Assembly: GCF_007830055.1 (NCBI RefSeq)
Contig: NZ_VLLE01000009.1
Span: 1 to 51,650, forward strand
Direction: 5' to 3'
DNA length: 51,650 nucleotides
DNA from: Lacibacter cauensis
GTDB lineage: Bacteria > Bacteroidota > Bacteroidia > Chitinophagales > Chitinophagaceae
Below, one piece after another: positions 24,919 to 33,166 of the stretch (position 1 is its first letter; each line of letters starts with the position of its first letter). The position numbers and the translations under genes are program-made. The notes under the pieces were generated by a model that worked only from the letters and a program-made list of their open reading frames with translations, searched no databases and was not told where the DNA came from.

Positions 24919-25275
24919 TTAATTATGATTTTGTCCCTTGTGATTTTGTACTTCTTTCTTTGTTTTTACTTTTGTAAGATTCATATTGCACTTTGGGCAT
25001 TTGACGGCCTTATCATAAGTTTTATCTCCCTCGCACTTCATGGGGCATTGATAAATGGCGGCAACAGGTTTTGGTACAGCTTTCAAATCCATATTGCATT
25101 TAGGACATTTACCTGCTTTATCATAAGTTTTATCTCCCTCACATTTCATCGGGCATTGATAAACCACTGTATCCGCAACTGCAGTTTTATTTTTTGTTTT
25201 TGTTGATTGCGCATTTATAGCAGTGAAACCAAAAACCGCTATTGCCATCGAAAGGATGATTCTGATTTGTTTCAT
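24919..25275 (-). CDS. Secreted protein with two CPMKCEG...CPKCNM metal-binding repeats
   Basis: This 118-residue protein has a signal peptide (MKQIRIILSMAIAVFGFTAINAQ) and two near-identical units reading YQCPMKCEGDKTYDKAGKCP (first unit) followed by KCNMDL. Each unit gives Cys-Pro-Met-Lys-Cys plus Cys-Pro-x-Cys. This is a variant of the CPMHPE/CPKCGM heavy-metal-binding motif in which His is replaced by Lys-Cys. At DNA level the two units form an approximately 85-base direct repeat, a recent duplication. The tail is Lys/His/Asn-rich. It is probably a periplasmic copper-binding protein in the same run as its neighbours. Confidence 0.78.
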   Translation of the reverse strand: MKQIRIILSMAIAVFGFTAINAQSTKTKNKTAVADTVVYQCPMKCEGDKTYDKAGKCPKCNMDLKAVPKPVAAIYQCPMKCEGDKTYDKAVKCPKCNMNLTKVKTKKEVQNHKGQNHN

Positions 25276-25298
25276 TTTTCTTCTTTTATAGTAAAAAA

Positions 25299-25748
25299 TT
25301 ATTTTGCTTTTCTGAATGATGAATGTGTCTGCACAATTTTCCAGCCTTCTTTTGATTTTCTTAAAACCGAAGTGGCTACACCCTGGCTTTTTATTTCTTT
25401 GCCATCTTTAGCAAGAATGATGGTATAGATATAAGTCTCTGTTGAGAAGGCGTATTCACCTGTTACAGTCACATCAACTTTATAGTCGCTAAAGGTGAAG
25501 GACTTAAAATCTTTTAATTCAGGCCCAAGGTGATGCTCCAGGTAATGACCAATGGTGCCTTCATCTTTTGCCTGCTCAAATACTTTGGAATCTTTTACGA
25601 AGAGATTCACTACACCTGTGGTGTCTAATTTTTCAATGGCTTTTTTGTAATTGTTTAATACTGTCTTTACAGCTTCTTTATCGCTGGTTTGTGTAAAGGC
25701 TACTGTACCTGTTGCCAGCAGCAAAAACATCATTAAAATTTTTTTCAT
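25299..25748 (-). CDS. Secreted NTF2-like (DUF4440/SnoaL-type) protein
   Basis: This 149-residue protein has a signal peptide (MKKILMMFLLLATGTVAFTQ). The mature domain follows the NTF2-like pattern: helix AVKTVLNNYKKAIEKLDTTGVVNLF, then VFEQAKDEGTIGHYLEHHL, then the strands FTFSDYKVDVTVTGEYAFSTE and GVATSVLRKSKEGWKIVQTH. These small cone-shaped domains bind ligands or act as enzymes. In Bacteroidota, DUF4440-like lipoproteins and secreted proteins are often next to metal-efflux genes. HYLEHHLG could bind metal. Function is unknown; the family is fairly clear. Confidence 0.82.
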   Translation of the reverse strand: MKKILMMFLLLATGTVAFTQTSDKEAVKTVLNNYKKAIEKLDTTGVVNLFVKDSKVFEQAKDEGTIGHYLEHHLGPELKDFKSFTFSDYKVDVTVTGEYAFSTETYIYTIILAKDGKEIKSQGVATSVLRKSKEGWKIVQTHSSFRKAK

Positions 25749-25763
25749 GTTTGTTTATTTTAA

Positions 25764-27431
25764 TTATTGATTTAAATACATCATTTTCATCTGATACACA
25801 TTAGCAGTAACTATCCGTTCACCGTCTTCAGTGCCTTTGGTAATAACAGTAAACTTGTCATTGCTTTGCCCTTTTACTACGAAGCTGATGCTAAACTGTT
25901 CAGCCTTATCTTTTATAAAAATGGCTGGCTTACCGTTCACATCTGTAATTGCTTCATTGGGTATTACAACTTGTCGTATAACATTACTTCCTGTCATTCG
26001 CACATTTACATTTTCTCCAATCTTAAACTGACCTTTAGGATTGATAAGTTCAAATACTACTTTTTGAGATTGATTGCCGCTGTTAACAGATTGGGCAGTG
26101 CTAATCATTTTCAATTTATAAACCAGTGTATCCGCATTTGAAATGGTGGTAAACCCTGTTGCTGATTTCAATTTTTCAGCGTCTGTTGCAAATACCTGGG
26201 CTTCTACAAACACCTGGTCAAGGTTGGTTATTTCAAACAACGTTTCGCCGCCACTCACTACTGCACCTATTGCATAATTAAATGTGCCTACCACACCACT
26301 AACAGGTGATGTCAGTGTTATTGCTTTAGTATTGCCGGTATTTCTGCCGGTATTAGCATCAAAGAGGGCTTTGTTCCTTTTAGCACTTTCGTACCGGGCT
26401 TTTGCCTCTGTTATATCTTTCTTTGCTGCGATATCCTCAATAGCTTTCAATCTTTCATATTGAGCTTTGGCTGCTTCGTATTCTGCATTTACAGAGTTGC
26501 TTTGAGAAATGATACTGATCTGTGTTCCGGCATCCACCTGTTGTTCTATTACCGCCACTACCTGGCCCTTGCCAACCCGTTGACCAGGTGTAACCCTCAA
26601 TGAAACTATTTTACCTGCCTGGGGTGATTGTATTACCGCTCTTCCTTGTGGTGCAGCAGTTACAGTTCCCAATAAAACAGATGACCCGTTAAAATCTCCT
26701 GTGCCGATTTTTTGGGTTTGGATATTGAAAAGAAATTGTGTTTCTTTTTCTACCATAAATATTGTGGATGAGCCTCCGCTTTTTTTTGCACCAGCTTCAT
26801 CGTGACCATCGTGTGCAGATACTGAGTTATAAGTGGCTGTTGGCAGAAGGCAAAAAAGAATAATTGCCGTAGCGATAATTTTTCTGCTCCGGGTTTTATT
26901 GATGAAAAACATAACGATTAAACCAATAAGCAAACCAATCAGACCAAAAAACCAATTGCTGCTGTACCAGTGTGTATGAGCTGTATTTTCAGTTGCAGCA
27001 ACGGTGAGTTCCTTACCCGTTTCGATATTATTCAACTGAATTAAATCAATACCGGCATAGCTGTTTATGCTTACTACAAGACTGTAAGCTTTCTTTTCAG
27101 GAAAGGTTGTTTTTAATTCATAAATTCCTTTTTCTATTCTTGAAACAACAACTTTTAAATTTGGATTACCACTAACAGTTATATTCAGCGTTGCACTGTC
27201 GATTGGTTTATTCGTATCAAATTCACTGATAAATAATTTAAGTACTGTTTCCTTGCCCGGAGTAATGGGATTGTACCTGAGCAGCAACTCATACTTATCA
27301 GAAAAGGCTTCCGCAGAAAAATAGCTGGTTGATGCAGCAATTGTTTTTTTTGCATCACCATGGTCTTCACCACCGTGTGCAAATGCCATTACAGGCAATG
27401 ATAATAGTAATAGAATAATTATTCTTTTCAT
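25764..27431 (-). CDS. CusB/CzcB-type periplasmic adaptor with extra N-terminal domain
   Basis: At 555 residues this is longer than usual adaptors (about 400). It starts with a signal peptide (MKRIIILLLLSLPVMAFA) and HGGEDHGD, then a small Ig-like domain (about 30-140). A membrane helix (WFFGLIGLLIGLIVMFFIN) and a second hydrophobic segment (IIATAIILFCLLPTATYNSVSA) lead into HDGHDEAG. From about 225 the classical adaptor begins: lipoyl half (SPQAGKIVSLRVTPGQRV), coiled coil (AEYEAAKAQYERLKA), second lipoyl half (LTSPVSGVVGTFNYAIG), and barrel. The stop lies 15 bases before the NTF2-like gene. It overlaps the start of the TolC gene by four bases, so the two are coupled. The second hydrophobic segment may be a cleaved signal. 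Confidence 0.88.
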   Translation of the reverse strand: MKRIIILLLLSLPVMAFAHGGEDHGDAKKTIAASTSYFSAEAFSDKYELLLRYNPITPGKETVLKLFISEFDTNKPIDSATLNITVSGNPNLKVVVSRIEKGIYELKTTFPEKKAYSLVVSINSYAGIDLIQLNNIETGKELTVAATENTAHTHWYSSNWFFGLIGLLIGLIVMFFINKTRSRKIIATAIILFCLLPTATYNSVSAHDGHDEAGAKKSGGSSTIFMVEKETQFLFNIQTQKIGTGDFNGSSVLLGTVTAAPQGRAVIQSPQAGKIVSLRVTPGQRVGKGQVVAVIEQQVDAGTQISIISQSNSVNAEYEAAKAQYERLKAIEDIAAKKDITEAKARYESAKRNKALFDANTGRNTGNTKAITLTSPVSGVVGTFNYAIGAVVSGGETLFEITNLDQVFVEAQVFATDAEKLKSATGFTTISNADTLVYKLKMISTAQSVNSGNQSQKVVFELINPKGQFKIGENVNVRMTGSNVIRQVVIPNEAITDVNGKPAIFIKDKAEQFSISFVVKGQSNDKFTVITKGTEDGERIVTANVYQMKMMYLNQ

Positions 27432-28618
27432 AACTGACCCATTAAGTATTGATAATTGATGACACTTAGATTATAATTTCTTACGGCTTCGAGGTATTTC
27501 TGATAAATGCTGTAGGCATCGTTATTATTCCGCATGAAACTGATATAGTCTATTTCGCCGCTTACAAAAAACCGTTGTGAAGTTGTAATTACTTCCTGAG
27601 CTTTTCTTAAACCCGTTTGCTGATAATATTGTACCGATTGCCAGTTAGCATTCATTTCGCTGCTTGCATTAATAACCTGTGCAGATAGTTCCTGCTGCAA
27701 ACCTTCCTGTCTGCTTTGTATAACCTGCTGTTCAGTTTTGGCAGCACTGATATTACTCTTATACTGGCCAAACCACAGCGGTATGGTAATACCAAAGCGA
27801 AAACGGTTATTCCACTTAGTATCCCGTTCACCCTGGTTAAAATAGCCAAATGCCAAACCGGGTAATGCTTTACTTTTTTGCAAGGCTATATTTTGCTTTG
27901 CTACCGCTTGCTGTTGTTGTAATAATTGTACTGTCGGATTAGCAAGTAAAGCCATTGAATCCGGAACGATTGGAAATGGAGCCTGCGTGATATTAATTAC
28001 CAATGGCTCTACTATAATGGAATCTTTAATACCGGTCAGCCATCGCAACTGTGCTTTTATTGCTTTTGATCTTGTGATGGATTGCAGGTACAGGTTATGA
28101 ATTTCGCCGTATTGTGTTTCAGCAAATGTTTGTTGCAGGTAATCTATCTGCCCTGCATTAAACTGGCGGATCGCTGACAACTTAATTTTTTCATACAGTG
28201 TATCTTGTATATACAATTGCTTTACCAGTGAATCTGTAAACTGAGCTTCGAGGTAGAGGGCTTTTATTCTATACTTCAAATCGGCTTGTGTAATTTGTTG
28301 TTCCTTTTGGGCTACACCAATTTGCTGCTTTTGCAAACGGTATTGATTGCTGTAAACAGTGGGGAACTCAAATGACTGTGTGATACTACCTGTGTAAAAA
28401 TTGCCAGTAGGGCTTTCCCAAAAGAACTCCGGGTTTGGCAGGTTAATAGCTGACTTCAGCAATTGTTGCTGCTGCTTAACCTGCAATGAAGCAGACTGAA
28501 TATTTTTATTATTGGCTAAAGCTTTACTTACAGCTTCACTTTCAGTAAGCACTTGCTGTGCTGTAGCCGGTAATGCACTAATTCCGATAAGAAAAACTAT
28601 GATACTATTTCTGAGCAT
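27428..28618 (-). CDS. TolC-family outer-membrane factor
   Basis: This is a 396-residue channel protein. It has a signal peptide (MLRNSIIVFLIGISALPATAQ) and VLTESEAVSKALANNKNIQSA, the usual OMF start. Repeated Gln-rich coiled-coil stretches follow (LQVKQQQQLLK, VAQKEQQITQADLKYRIKALYLEAQ). The second repeat ends with EIDYISFMRNNNDAYSIYQKYLEAV and LSVINYQYLMGQL. It forms the outer-membrane exit for the adaptor encoded next (four-base overlap) and probably for the RND pump at 20170. A structured leader of about 90 bases precedes its ATG. Confidence 0.9.
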   Translation of the reverse strand: MLRNSIIVFLIGISALPATAQQVLTESEAVSKALANNKNIQSASLQVKQQQQLLKSAINLPNPEFFWESPTGNFYTGSITQSFEFPTVYSNQYRLQKQQIGVAQKEQQITQADLKYRIKALYLEAQFTDSLVKQLYIQDTLYEKIKLSAIRQFNAGQIDYLQQTFAETQYGEIHNLYLQSITRSKAIKAQLRWLTGIKDSIIVEPLVINITQAPFPIVPDSMALLANPTVQLLQQQQAVAKQNIALQKSKALPGLAFGYFNQGERDTKWNNRFRFGITIPLWFGQYKSNISAAKTEQQVIQSRQEGLQQELSAQVINASSEMNANWQSVQYYQQTGLRKAQEVITTSQRFFVSGEIDYISFMRNNNDAYSIYQKYLEAVRNYNLSVINYQYLMGQL

Positions 28619-28624
28619 AAAAAA

Positions 28625-28714
28625 TGATTACGGTAAAACAAATAACCTCAGTTTGCCGGATGCAAAATGCAGGTGGATGAAGCCATTAAAGCTTCACCTG
28701 TTTTACTGTAATCA
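28625..28714 (-). ncRNA. Candidate structured leader RNA (long stem with inner hairpin) before the TolC gene
   Basis: On the minus strand TGATTACAGTAAAACA (28714-28699) pairs with TGTTTTACCGTAATCA (28640-28625), 15 of 16 bases. The 58-base interior holds a second hairpin, AGGTGAAGC pairing with GCTTCATCCACCT with a bulge (about 28671-28699), plus GCATTTTGC and a CCGG-containing segment. The outer stem closes six bases before the ATG of the TolC gene (28618), and its 5' arm includes the stop codon of the upstream gene. A three-way junction at a ribosome-binding region is typical of cis-regulatory RNA, but it matches no riboswitch class I know. It could also be an mRNA-processing element. Confidence 0.5.
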
Positions 28715-29239
28715 AATCTGAAAACTCTGTATCGCTATACGTATATCAGGAGGAGGATAAAAAAACCTGTCTTTGTATTTTGGAGGAAAGTCCTTATTTC
28801 CCTGTGATAAATCAATTCCCAAAAATGTGCTTACAATTGCAACAAACACCGGCACATCAATACCAGCATTCACATTTTGATTCAGATTCTTATCTAAGTT
28901 TTGAAATTTTTGTACGTCATCACTGCAGCATCCACCAGGACTTTTGGTGAACGATTTGCTATCTTCGGTTTGGATTTGTTTTGCAGGCTCACTATCATGC
29001 TGATATTTAGTACCATCCTGATGCTCATGAGTTATAGTTGCTGACGCCTCTTTCTCATGCACATGTTTTTTACCATCTGCATGTATATGTATTTCAGTTG
29101 CTTCTTCAACAGCATTATGGTTAGAAGTATTGAAGCCCATTTCCACACCCAAAGCACAGGCAAATCCTACCGCTGTATTTGATGCAAATACAATCAGCAG
29201 AAATAATGCTTTTAGTTGTATGGATAATCTACGTTTCAT
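28712..29239 (-). CDS. Secreted His-rich protein related to the HYC_CC_PP type
   Basis: This 175-residue protein has a signal-like N-terminus (MKRRLSIQLKALFLLIVFASNTAVGFACALG). The mature part contains three His-rich blocks (EIHIHADGKKHVHEKE, ITHEHQDGTKYQHD), then SPGGCCSDD, a Gln/Asn-rich helix, and a C-terminal FYPPPDIRIAIQSF. The CC and PP positions recall the HYC_CC_PP type protein at 42720, although the HYC motif itself is missing and replaced by FACALG. It is the first gene of the copper block, divergent from the TonB receptor, and probably binds copper or zinc in the periplasm. The family link is tentative. Confidence 0.68.
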   Translation of the reverse strand: MKRRLSIQLKALFLLIVFASNTAVGFACALGVEMGFNTSNHNAVEEATEIHIHADGKKHVHEKEASATITHEHQDGTKYQHDSEPAKQIQTEDSKSFTKSPGGCCSDDVQKFQNLDKNLNQNVNAGIDVPVFVAIVSTFLGIDLSQGNKDFPPKYKDRFFYPPPDIRIAIQSFQI

Positions 29240-29421
29240 TTAGACGCTGTAAAAATAGGGCAATTCTTTGAATGACAATACTTGCCGAAGTGTAAAGGTA
29301 ACAGGGCTTATGATTGGAAAGTTACAGAATTTTGAAAAAAACTTATAAAATTGTTTTCCCGAATACGTAAACGCATTTCCTAATTGCGTAACGGCTAATA
29401 CTTTGTTATACAGCAATTTGC

Positions 29422-29437
29422 AGCCTAAAAAAAGGCT
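29422..29437 (+). promoter_or_regulatory. Small hairpin with A-rich loop directly before the TonB-receptor start
   Basis: AGCCT (29422-29426) and AGGCT (29433-29437) pair around AAAAAA, ending one base before the ATG at 29439. In Bacteroidota the A-rich stretch upstream of ATG helps initiation, so holding it in a loop may tune translation. The stem is short, so this is only a suggestion. Confidence 0.3.
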
Positions 29438-29438
29438 C

Positions 29439-31643
29439 ATGAGAAAGAAAGGTGTTATAGTAGTTATTGCTCTGTCAATTTTTAGTGTAGCAAAAGCGCA
29501 AACAAAGGAAAAGGTACAAAATGCTGATACAAACCATTTGAAGTATTTACCTGATGTGACTGTTGTTGGTAGAAACAGCAAAAGCGATTATCAGCAAATG
29601 CCGGAAATTGTAGGCACTAATATTTATGCTGGTAAGAAAAATGCGTTGATAGTGTTGGATAATGTACAGGGAAATGTAGTGACCAATACCATGCGTCAGG
29701 TACTTGCAAAAGTGCCTGGTATCCATATTTGGGAAAGCGATCCAAGCGGTATTCAAATTGGTATTGCTGCCCGTGGATTAAGCCCTAATCGTAGCTGGGA
29801 ATTTAACGTGCGGCAAAATGGCTACGATATCGCAGCAGATCCTTTTGGCTATCCTGAAGCTTATTATAATCCACAGCTACAGGCGGTACAGCGCATTGAA
29901 ATTGTTCGGGGGCAAGGCTCTCTCCAATACGGCCCTCAGTTTGGTGGATTGATAAACTATATTTTGCGTAATGGTAATGAGATCAACAAACCCTTTGAAT
30001 TTGAAACACAGCAAACAGTTGGCAGCAATGGACTGTTTAATAGTTATAATGCGATAGGCGGTAAAAAAGGGAAAGTTCATTACTATACTTTTTTTGATCA
30101 TCGCAATGGAAATGGCTGGAGAGAGAACAGTCAATACTATACCAATGCAGGTTATGGAACAGTAACCTACAATTTCAGTTCTAAATTTTCTTTAACTGCT
30201 GAAATTATGCGTTCGCATATCCGTAGCCAACAGCCCGGTGGCTTAACAGATGCACAAATAAAACAGGATGCACAACAAAGTTTCCGCAGCCGCAACTGGT
30301 TTGACATAACATGGACAACGCCTGCATTAATCGCCAACTATCAAATAAATGAAAAGACCCGGTGGAATACAAAACTCTTTGGTACAGTTGGCGACAGAAA
30401 CAGCGTAGGTTTTTTGCAATCAATAACCACAAGGGACAGCATTAATGCAACAACTCTTAATTATAATAACAGGGTTGTTAACCTTGACCAATACAGAAAT
30501 TATGGTTTAGAAAGCCGCATCATAACTGATTATGCCATTGGTAAAATGAAAAATACTTTTTCAGGCGGCATTCGTTTATATACCGGTACTACCACAAGGC
30601 AAGCAGATGGTAAAGGAACTACCGGTACAGGGTATGATGTAACTGTGTCAGGCAACTATCCCAGGGATATAGAATTTAATTCTAAAAATGCTGCCGCTTT
30701 TGCAGAAAATATTTTTCGTGTTACAGATAAGTTGTTGATTATTCCGGGCATTCGCTATGAGTGGCTGGAAGGTTCTTCTTCAGGACGAAACGGATACACT
30801 TCCGGTGGTGCAGAAATAATTTTGCAAAATATTACACGCAGCCGCAGTTTCGTATTGGCAGGTGTGGGTGCAGAATTCCATGTTACAAAAGCTACGGAAG
30901 TATATGCAAATATTTCACAGGCATATCGCCCTATTCAATTTGCAAACCTGCAGGCGCCACCAACAACAGATGTAGTTGATCCTGATTTGAAAGATGCCAA
31001 AGGTTATAATATTGACTTAGGCTATCGGGGCAAATTGAAAAGTTTTATTCAATTTGATGTAAGCGGGTTTTATTTACAATACAATAACCGTGTAGGCACT
31101 ATTACACCAACCGGGGCTACTTACCGTTTAATTACAAATGTGGGAGCCAGCACCAGTAAGGGTTTTGAAGGTTATGTTGAATTTAATCCCATCAGGGCAT
31201 TTACAAAAAGCAAACATACAGATGTAATTATTTTCGGATCTTATGGATACACAGATGCCAAATACAGCGGCGACCATAAAGATGCCAATACAAAGGGTAA
31301 GAAGGTAGAAAATGCGCCTGCCCATATTTTCAGGGGTGGTATAACCGGCGGTTATAAAGGATTTTTATTAACAGCACAGATAAGCAGTGTTGGAGAAACA
31401 TTCAGCGATGCGAATAATACGGTTGCTGCTTCTGCTAATGGAAATACAGGTTTGATTCCATCTTATACTGTAACTGACTTAACAGCTACATACAAATTTT
31501 CAAAAGGGTTAAATCTTAAAGCAGGAATAAATAATTTATTTGATGAAAGATATTTTACCCGTCGTGCAGGTGGTTATCCGGGGCCGGGGGCTTTACCGGC
31601 AGATGGAAGAACGTTCTTTATATCAGTCGGGGCAAAACTCTAA
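29439..31643 (+). CDS. TonB-dependent outer-membrane receptor, FecA-like
   Basis: This 734-residue protein starts at the ATG at 29439, with signal MRKKGVIVVIALSIFSVAKAQ. The plug domain is at about 40-170 (VRQVLAKVPG-type motif MRQVLAKVPGIHIWE, then the RIEIVRGQGSLQYGPQFGGLINY signature). A 22-strand barrel follows to the terminal RTFFISVGAKL. FDERYFTRRAGGYPGPGALP near the C-terminus is seen in FecA- or iron-citrate-type receptors. It lacks the CarboxypepD-like N-terminal domain of SusC proteins. It is divergent from the copper block across about 200 bases. It may import a metal chelate (iron or copper), supplying what efflux or oxidase enzymes need. Substrate unknown. Confidence 0.93.
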   Translation: MRKKGVIVVIALSIFSVAKAQTKEKVQNADTNHLKYLPDVTVVGRNSKSDYQQMPEIVGTNIYAGKKNALIVLDNVQGNVVTNTMRQVLAKVPGIHIWESDPSGIQIGIAARGLSPNRSWEFNVRQNGYDIAADPFGYPEAYYNPQLQAVQRIEIVRGQGSLQYGPQFGGLINYILRNGNEINKPFEFETQQTVGSNGLFNSYNAIGGKKGKVHYYTFFDHRNGNGWRENSQYYTNAGYGTVTYNFSSKFSLTAEIMRSHIRSQQPGGLTDAQIKQDAQQSFRSRNWFDITWTTPALIANYQINEKTRWNTKLFGTVGDRNSVGFLQSITTRDSINATTLNYNNRVVNLDQYRNYGLESRIITDYAIGKMKNTFSGGIRLYTGTTTRQADGKGTTGTGYDVTVSGNYPRDIEFNSKNAAAFAENIFRVTDKLLIIPGIRYEWLEGSSSGRNGYTSGGAEIILQNITRSRSFVLAGVGAEFHVTKATEVYANISQAYRPIQFANLQAPPTTDVVDPDLKDAKGYNIDLGYRGKLKSFIQFDVSGFYLQYNNRVGTITPTGATYRLITNVGASTSKGFEGYVEFNPIRAFTKSKHTDVIIFGSYGYTDAKYSGDHKDANTKGKKVENAPAHIFRGGITGGYKGFLLTAQISSVGETFSDANNTVAASANGNTGLIPSYTVTDLTATYKFSKGLNLKAGINNLFDERYFTRRAGGYPGPGALPADGRTFFISVGAKL

Positions 31644-31646
31644 AAG

Positions 31647-31677
31647 AAAAGCGGCAGAAATATTTACTGCCGCTTTT
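31647..31677. terminator. Bidirectional intrinsic terminator
   Basis: GCGGCAG (31651-31657) pairs with CTGCCGC (31667-31673) around a nine-base loop. It is preceded by AAAA and followed by TTTTTTT, so it works on both strands. It ends the TonB-receptor transcript and the minus-strand gene at 31682. Confidence 0.88.
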
Positions 31678-31681
31678 TTAT

Positions 31682-32929
31682 TTATACAGCCTTCGCTATT
31701 TTTTCCATAATGTGATGACTTTCTCCAAACTTACAAAGTGCATCGCAATGACTGCGGAGTTCCGAAAACAGGATGTATTTAATTACTACATTGTTTTGTT
31801 TAATTGCAGGGCGGGAAAGTTGAAGGCAAACGTCCTTCTCTCTTTTATCAGGTACTATCAGGTAGAATACTTCATCACCATCGGCTATAGTATAGCTTAA
31901 ATCGGTCAGCCGCAAAATACCTGAATAAATACTGGTACTTTTTTCCACTTCAAAAGCTGCGGTAACATTATTAGTTCCTTTCTGAAACCACAATACATCA
32001 ATCAGCTTTACCGTATTCAAAGTGTCTCTTTCCAAATCAATTTCAGGGAATTGCGGTAAACTCATAAATGAAAAACTGTTACCACAATGTGATTTGGAAC
32101 GGTCATTCGATGCAGCAATAACGTCATAGCCCAAAGCATTCCCAATTTTTAACAAATGATATTGCATTTCTGTATGCAGATTTTCTTCGTCTTTTTCCTG
32201 CTGCACACTTTCCTGACGCTTCTCTATTAGTTTTTCTAACTTTTTGCGTTCGGGTTCTGATAAATATACATCACTTCCTAAAATCAGTTTCTGTGTTCCA
32301 ATCTCAAACAATAAGCCTGCAATAGCTCCCAGATCGGATGATAATTCGGATCGGTGCTGGCTATTGGTATCAATCATTACCTCTCTCAGCTTCAGGTATT
32401 CACTCCAGCTACCTAATTTCTTTTTGTCTTTGTATAAAAAATTAAAGCCGTTAATGATAGCTGTGTTAAACGGGGGAATAATAGTGGGATGCAGAAAATA
32501 AAGAATGCTTGCAACTGCAGGTCCAAGTCCTTTTATTTTTAAACTATCAAGCCTGATGATTTCTTTAATAATCTGTTCTTCTGATTTTGCATTCAAACAG
32601 TTTTCTAAAAACTGTCCGAAAGCCTGCTTATTGTTTTCGTTCTCATATATATCGGGTATCCTAAGTTTAGGCTTCCAGTAAAACGGATGAGATGCTCCTT
32701 CAAATACCTGCTTTTGCTCAGTGATGCAGGTAAGGACAAACTCAAGGGAGGAACCTTTGAAATCGTTGGGGAATTTTTTACTCTTAATATCCTCAATCAC
32801 CTGCATTACTCCTCGCCGGATGGAACGAAAAGCTTTAAGTCTTTCTTCATTATTGATAAACCAGGTATTGTAAACTGATTGTTTATCCTCTTTGTATTGC
32901 CGTATGAGTTGGGAAGGATTTTCAGACAT
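31682..32929 (-). CDS. Unknown protein with helix-hairpin-helix-like and nuclease-like regions
   Basis: This is a 415-residue soluble protein. Residues 126-148 (RLDSLKIKGLGPAVASILYF) look like a helix-hairpin-helix DNA-binding motif, as in DNA glycosylases. A Lys/Glu-rich coiled coil spans 225-250. Residues 309-345 read LIDVLWFQKG, a spacer, then AAFEVEKSTSIYSGILRL; the D-x15-E-x-E-K layout resembles a PD-(D/E)XK nuclease core. Together they suggest a DNA-cleaving or DNA-mark-reading protein. It is isolated between two terminators, so it is a single-gene unit. I know no named family; a stand-alone defence nuclease is possible. Confidence 0.6.
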   Translation of the reverse strand: MSENPSQLIRQYKEDKQSVYNTWFINNEERLKAFRSIRRGVMQVIEDIKSKKFPNDFKGSSLEFVLTCITEQKQVFEGASHPFYWKPKLRIPDIYENENNKQAFGQFLENCLNAKSEEQIIKEIIRLDSLKIKGLGPAVASILYFLHPTIIPPFNTAIINGFNFLYKDKKKLGSWSEYLKLREVMIDTNSQHRSELSSDLGAIAGLLFEIGTQKLILGSDVYLSEPERKKLEKLIEKRQESVQQEKDEENLHTEMQYHLLKIGNALGYDVIAASNDRSKSHCGNSFSFMSLPQFPEIDLERDTLNTVKLIDVLWFQKGTNNVTAAFEVEKSTSIYSGILRLTDLSYTIADGDEVFYLIVPDKREKDVCLQLSRPAIKQNNVVIKYILFSELRSHCDALCKFGESHHIMEKIAKAV

Positions 32930-32954
32930 TTGACTACTTAATAAGTTAGCATTT

Positions 32955-32990
32955 AAAAAAATTACCGCTCCTTTTAAACAGCGGTAATTT
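32955..32990 (-). terminator. Intrinsic terminator of the tyrosinase transcript
   Basis: An 11-bp stem (AATTACCGCT region 32959-32969 with AGCGGTAATT 32980-32990) encloses a ten-base loop. On the minus strand it is followed by a run of seven T. It would stop transcription that comes through the tyrosinase gene about 170 bases upstream. Confidence 0.75.
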
Positions 32991-33166
32991 AAGTAAATCT
33001 TTTGTATCAGTTATAAATATCCATTAAGCAGAATGTTACAGATCTTGAACTTCATGCCCATTCACAAACTGTTCTTGCTATATCCCTGGCTACCTGAATA
33101 AATGTTTTTATAATAAGAATTACCTGTTCTAAAATAAGTCTGCACCTGGCTTTATTTTTTTAAAGA

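Noticed and set aside
28625-28714. TPP or cobalamin riboswitch in the leader
   Set aside because: CTGAG occurs but the matching TPP boxes and the B12 box are missing.
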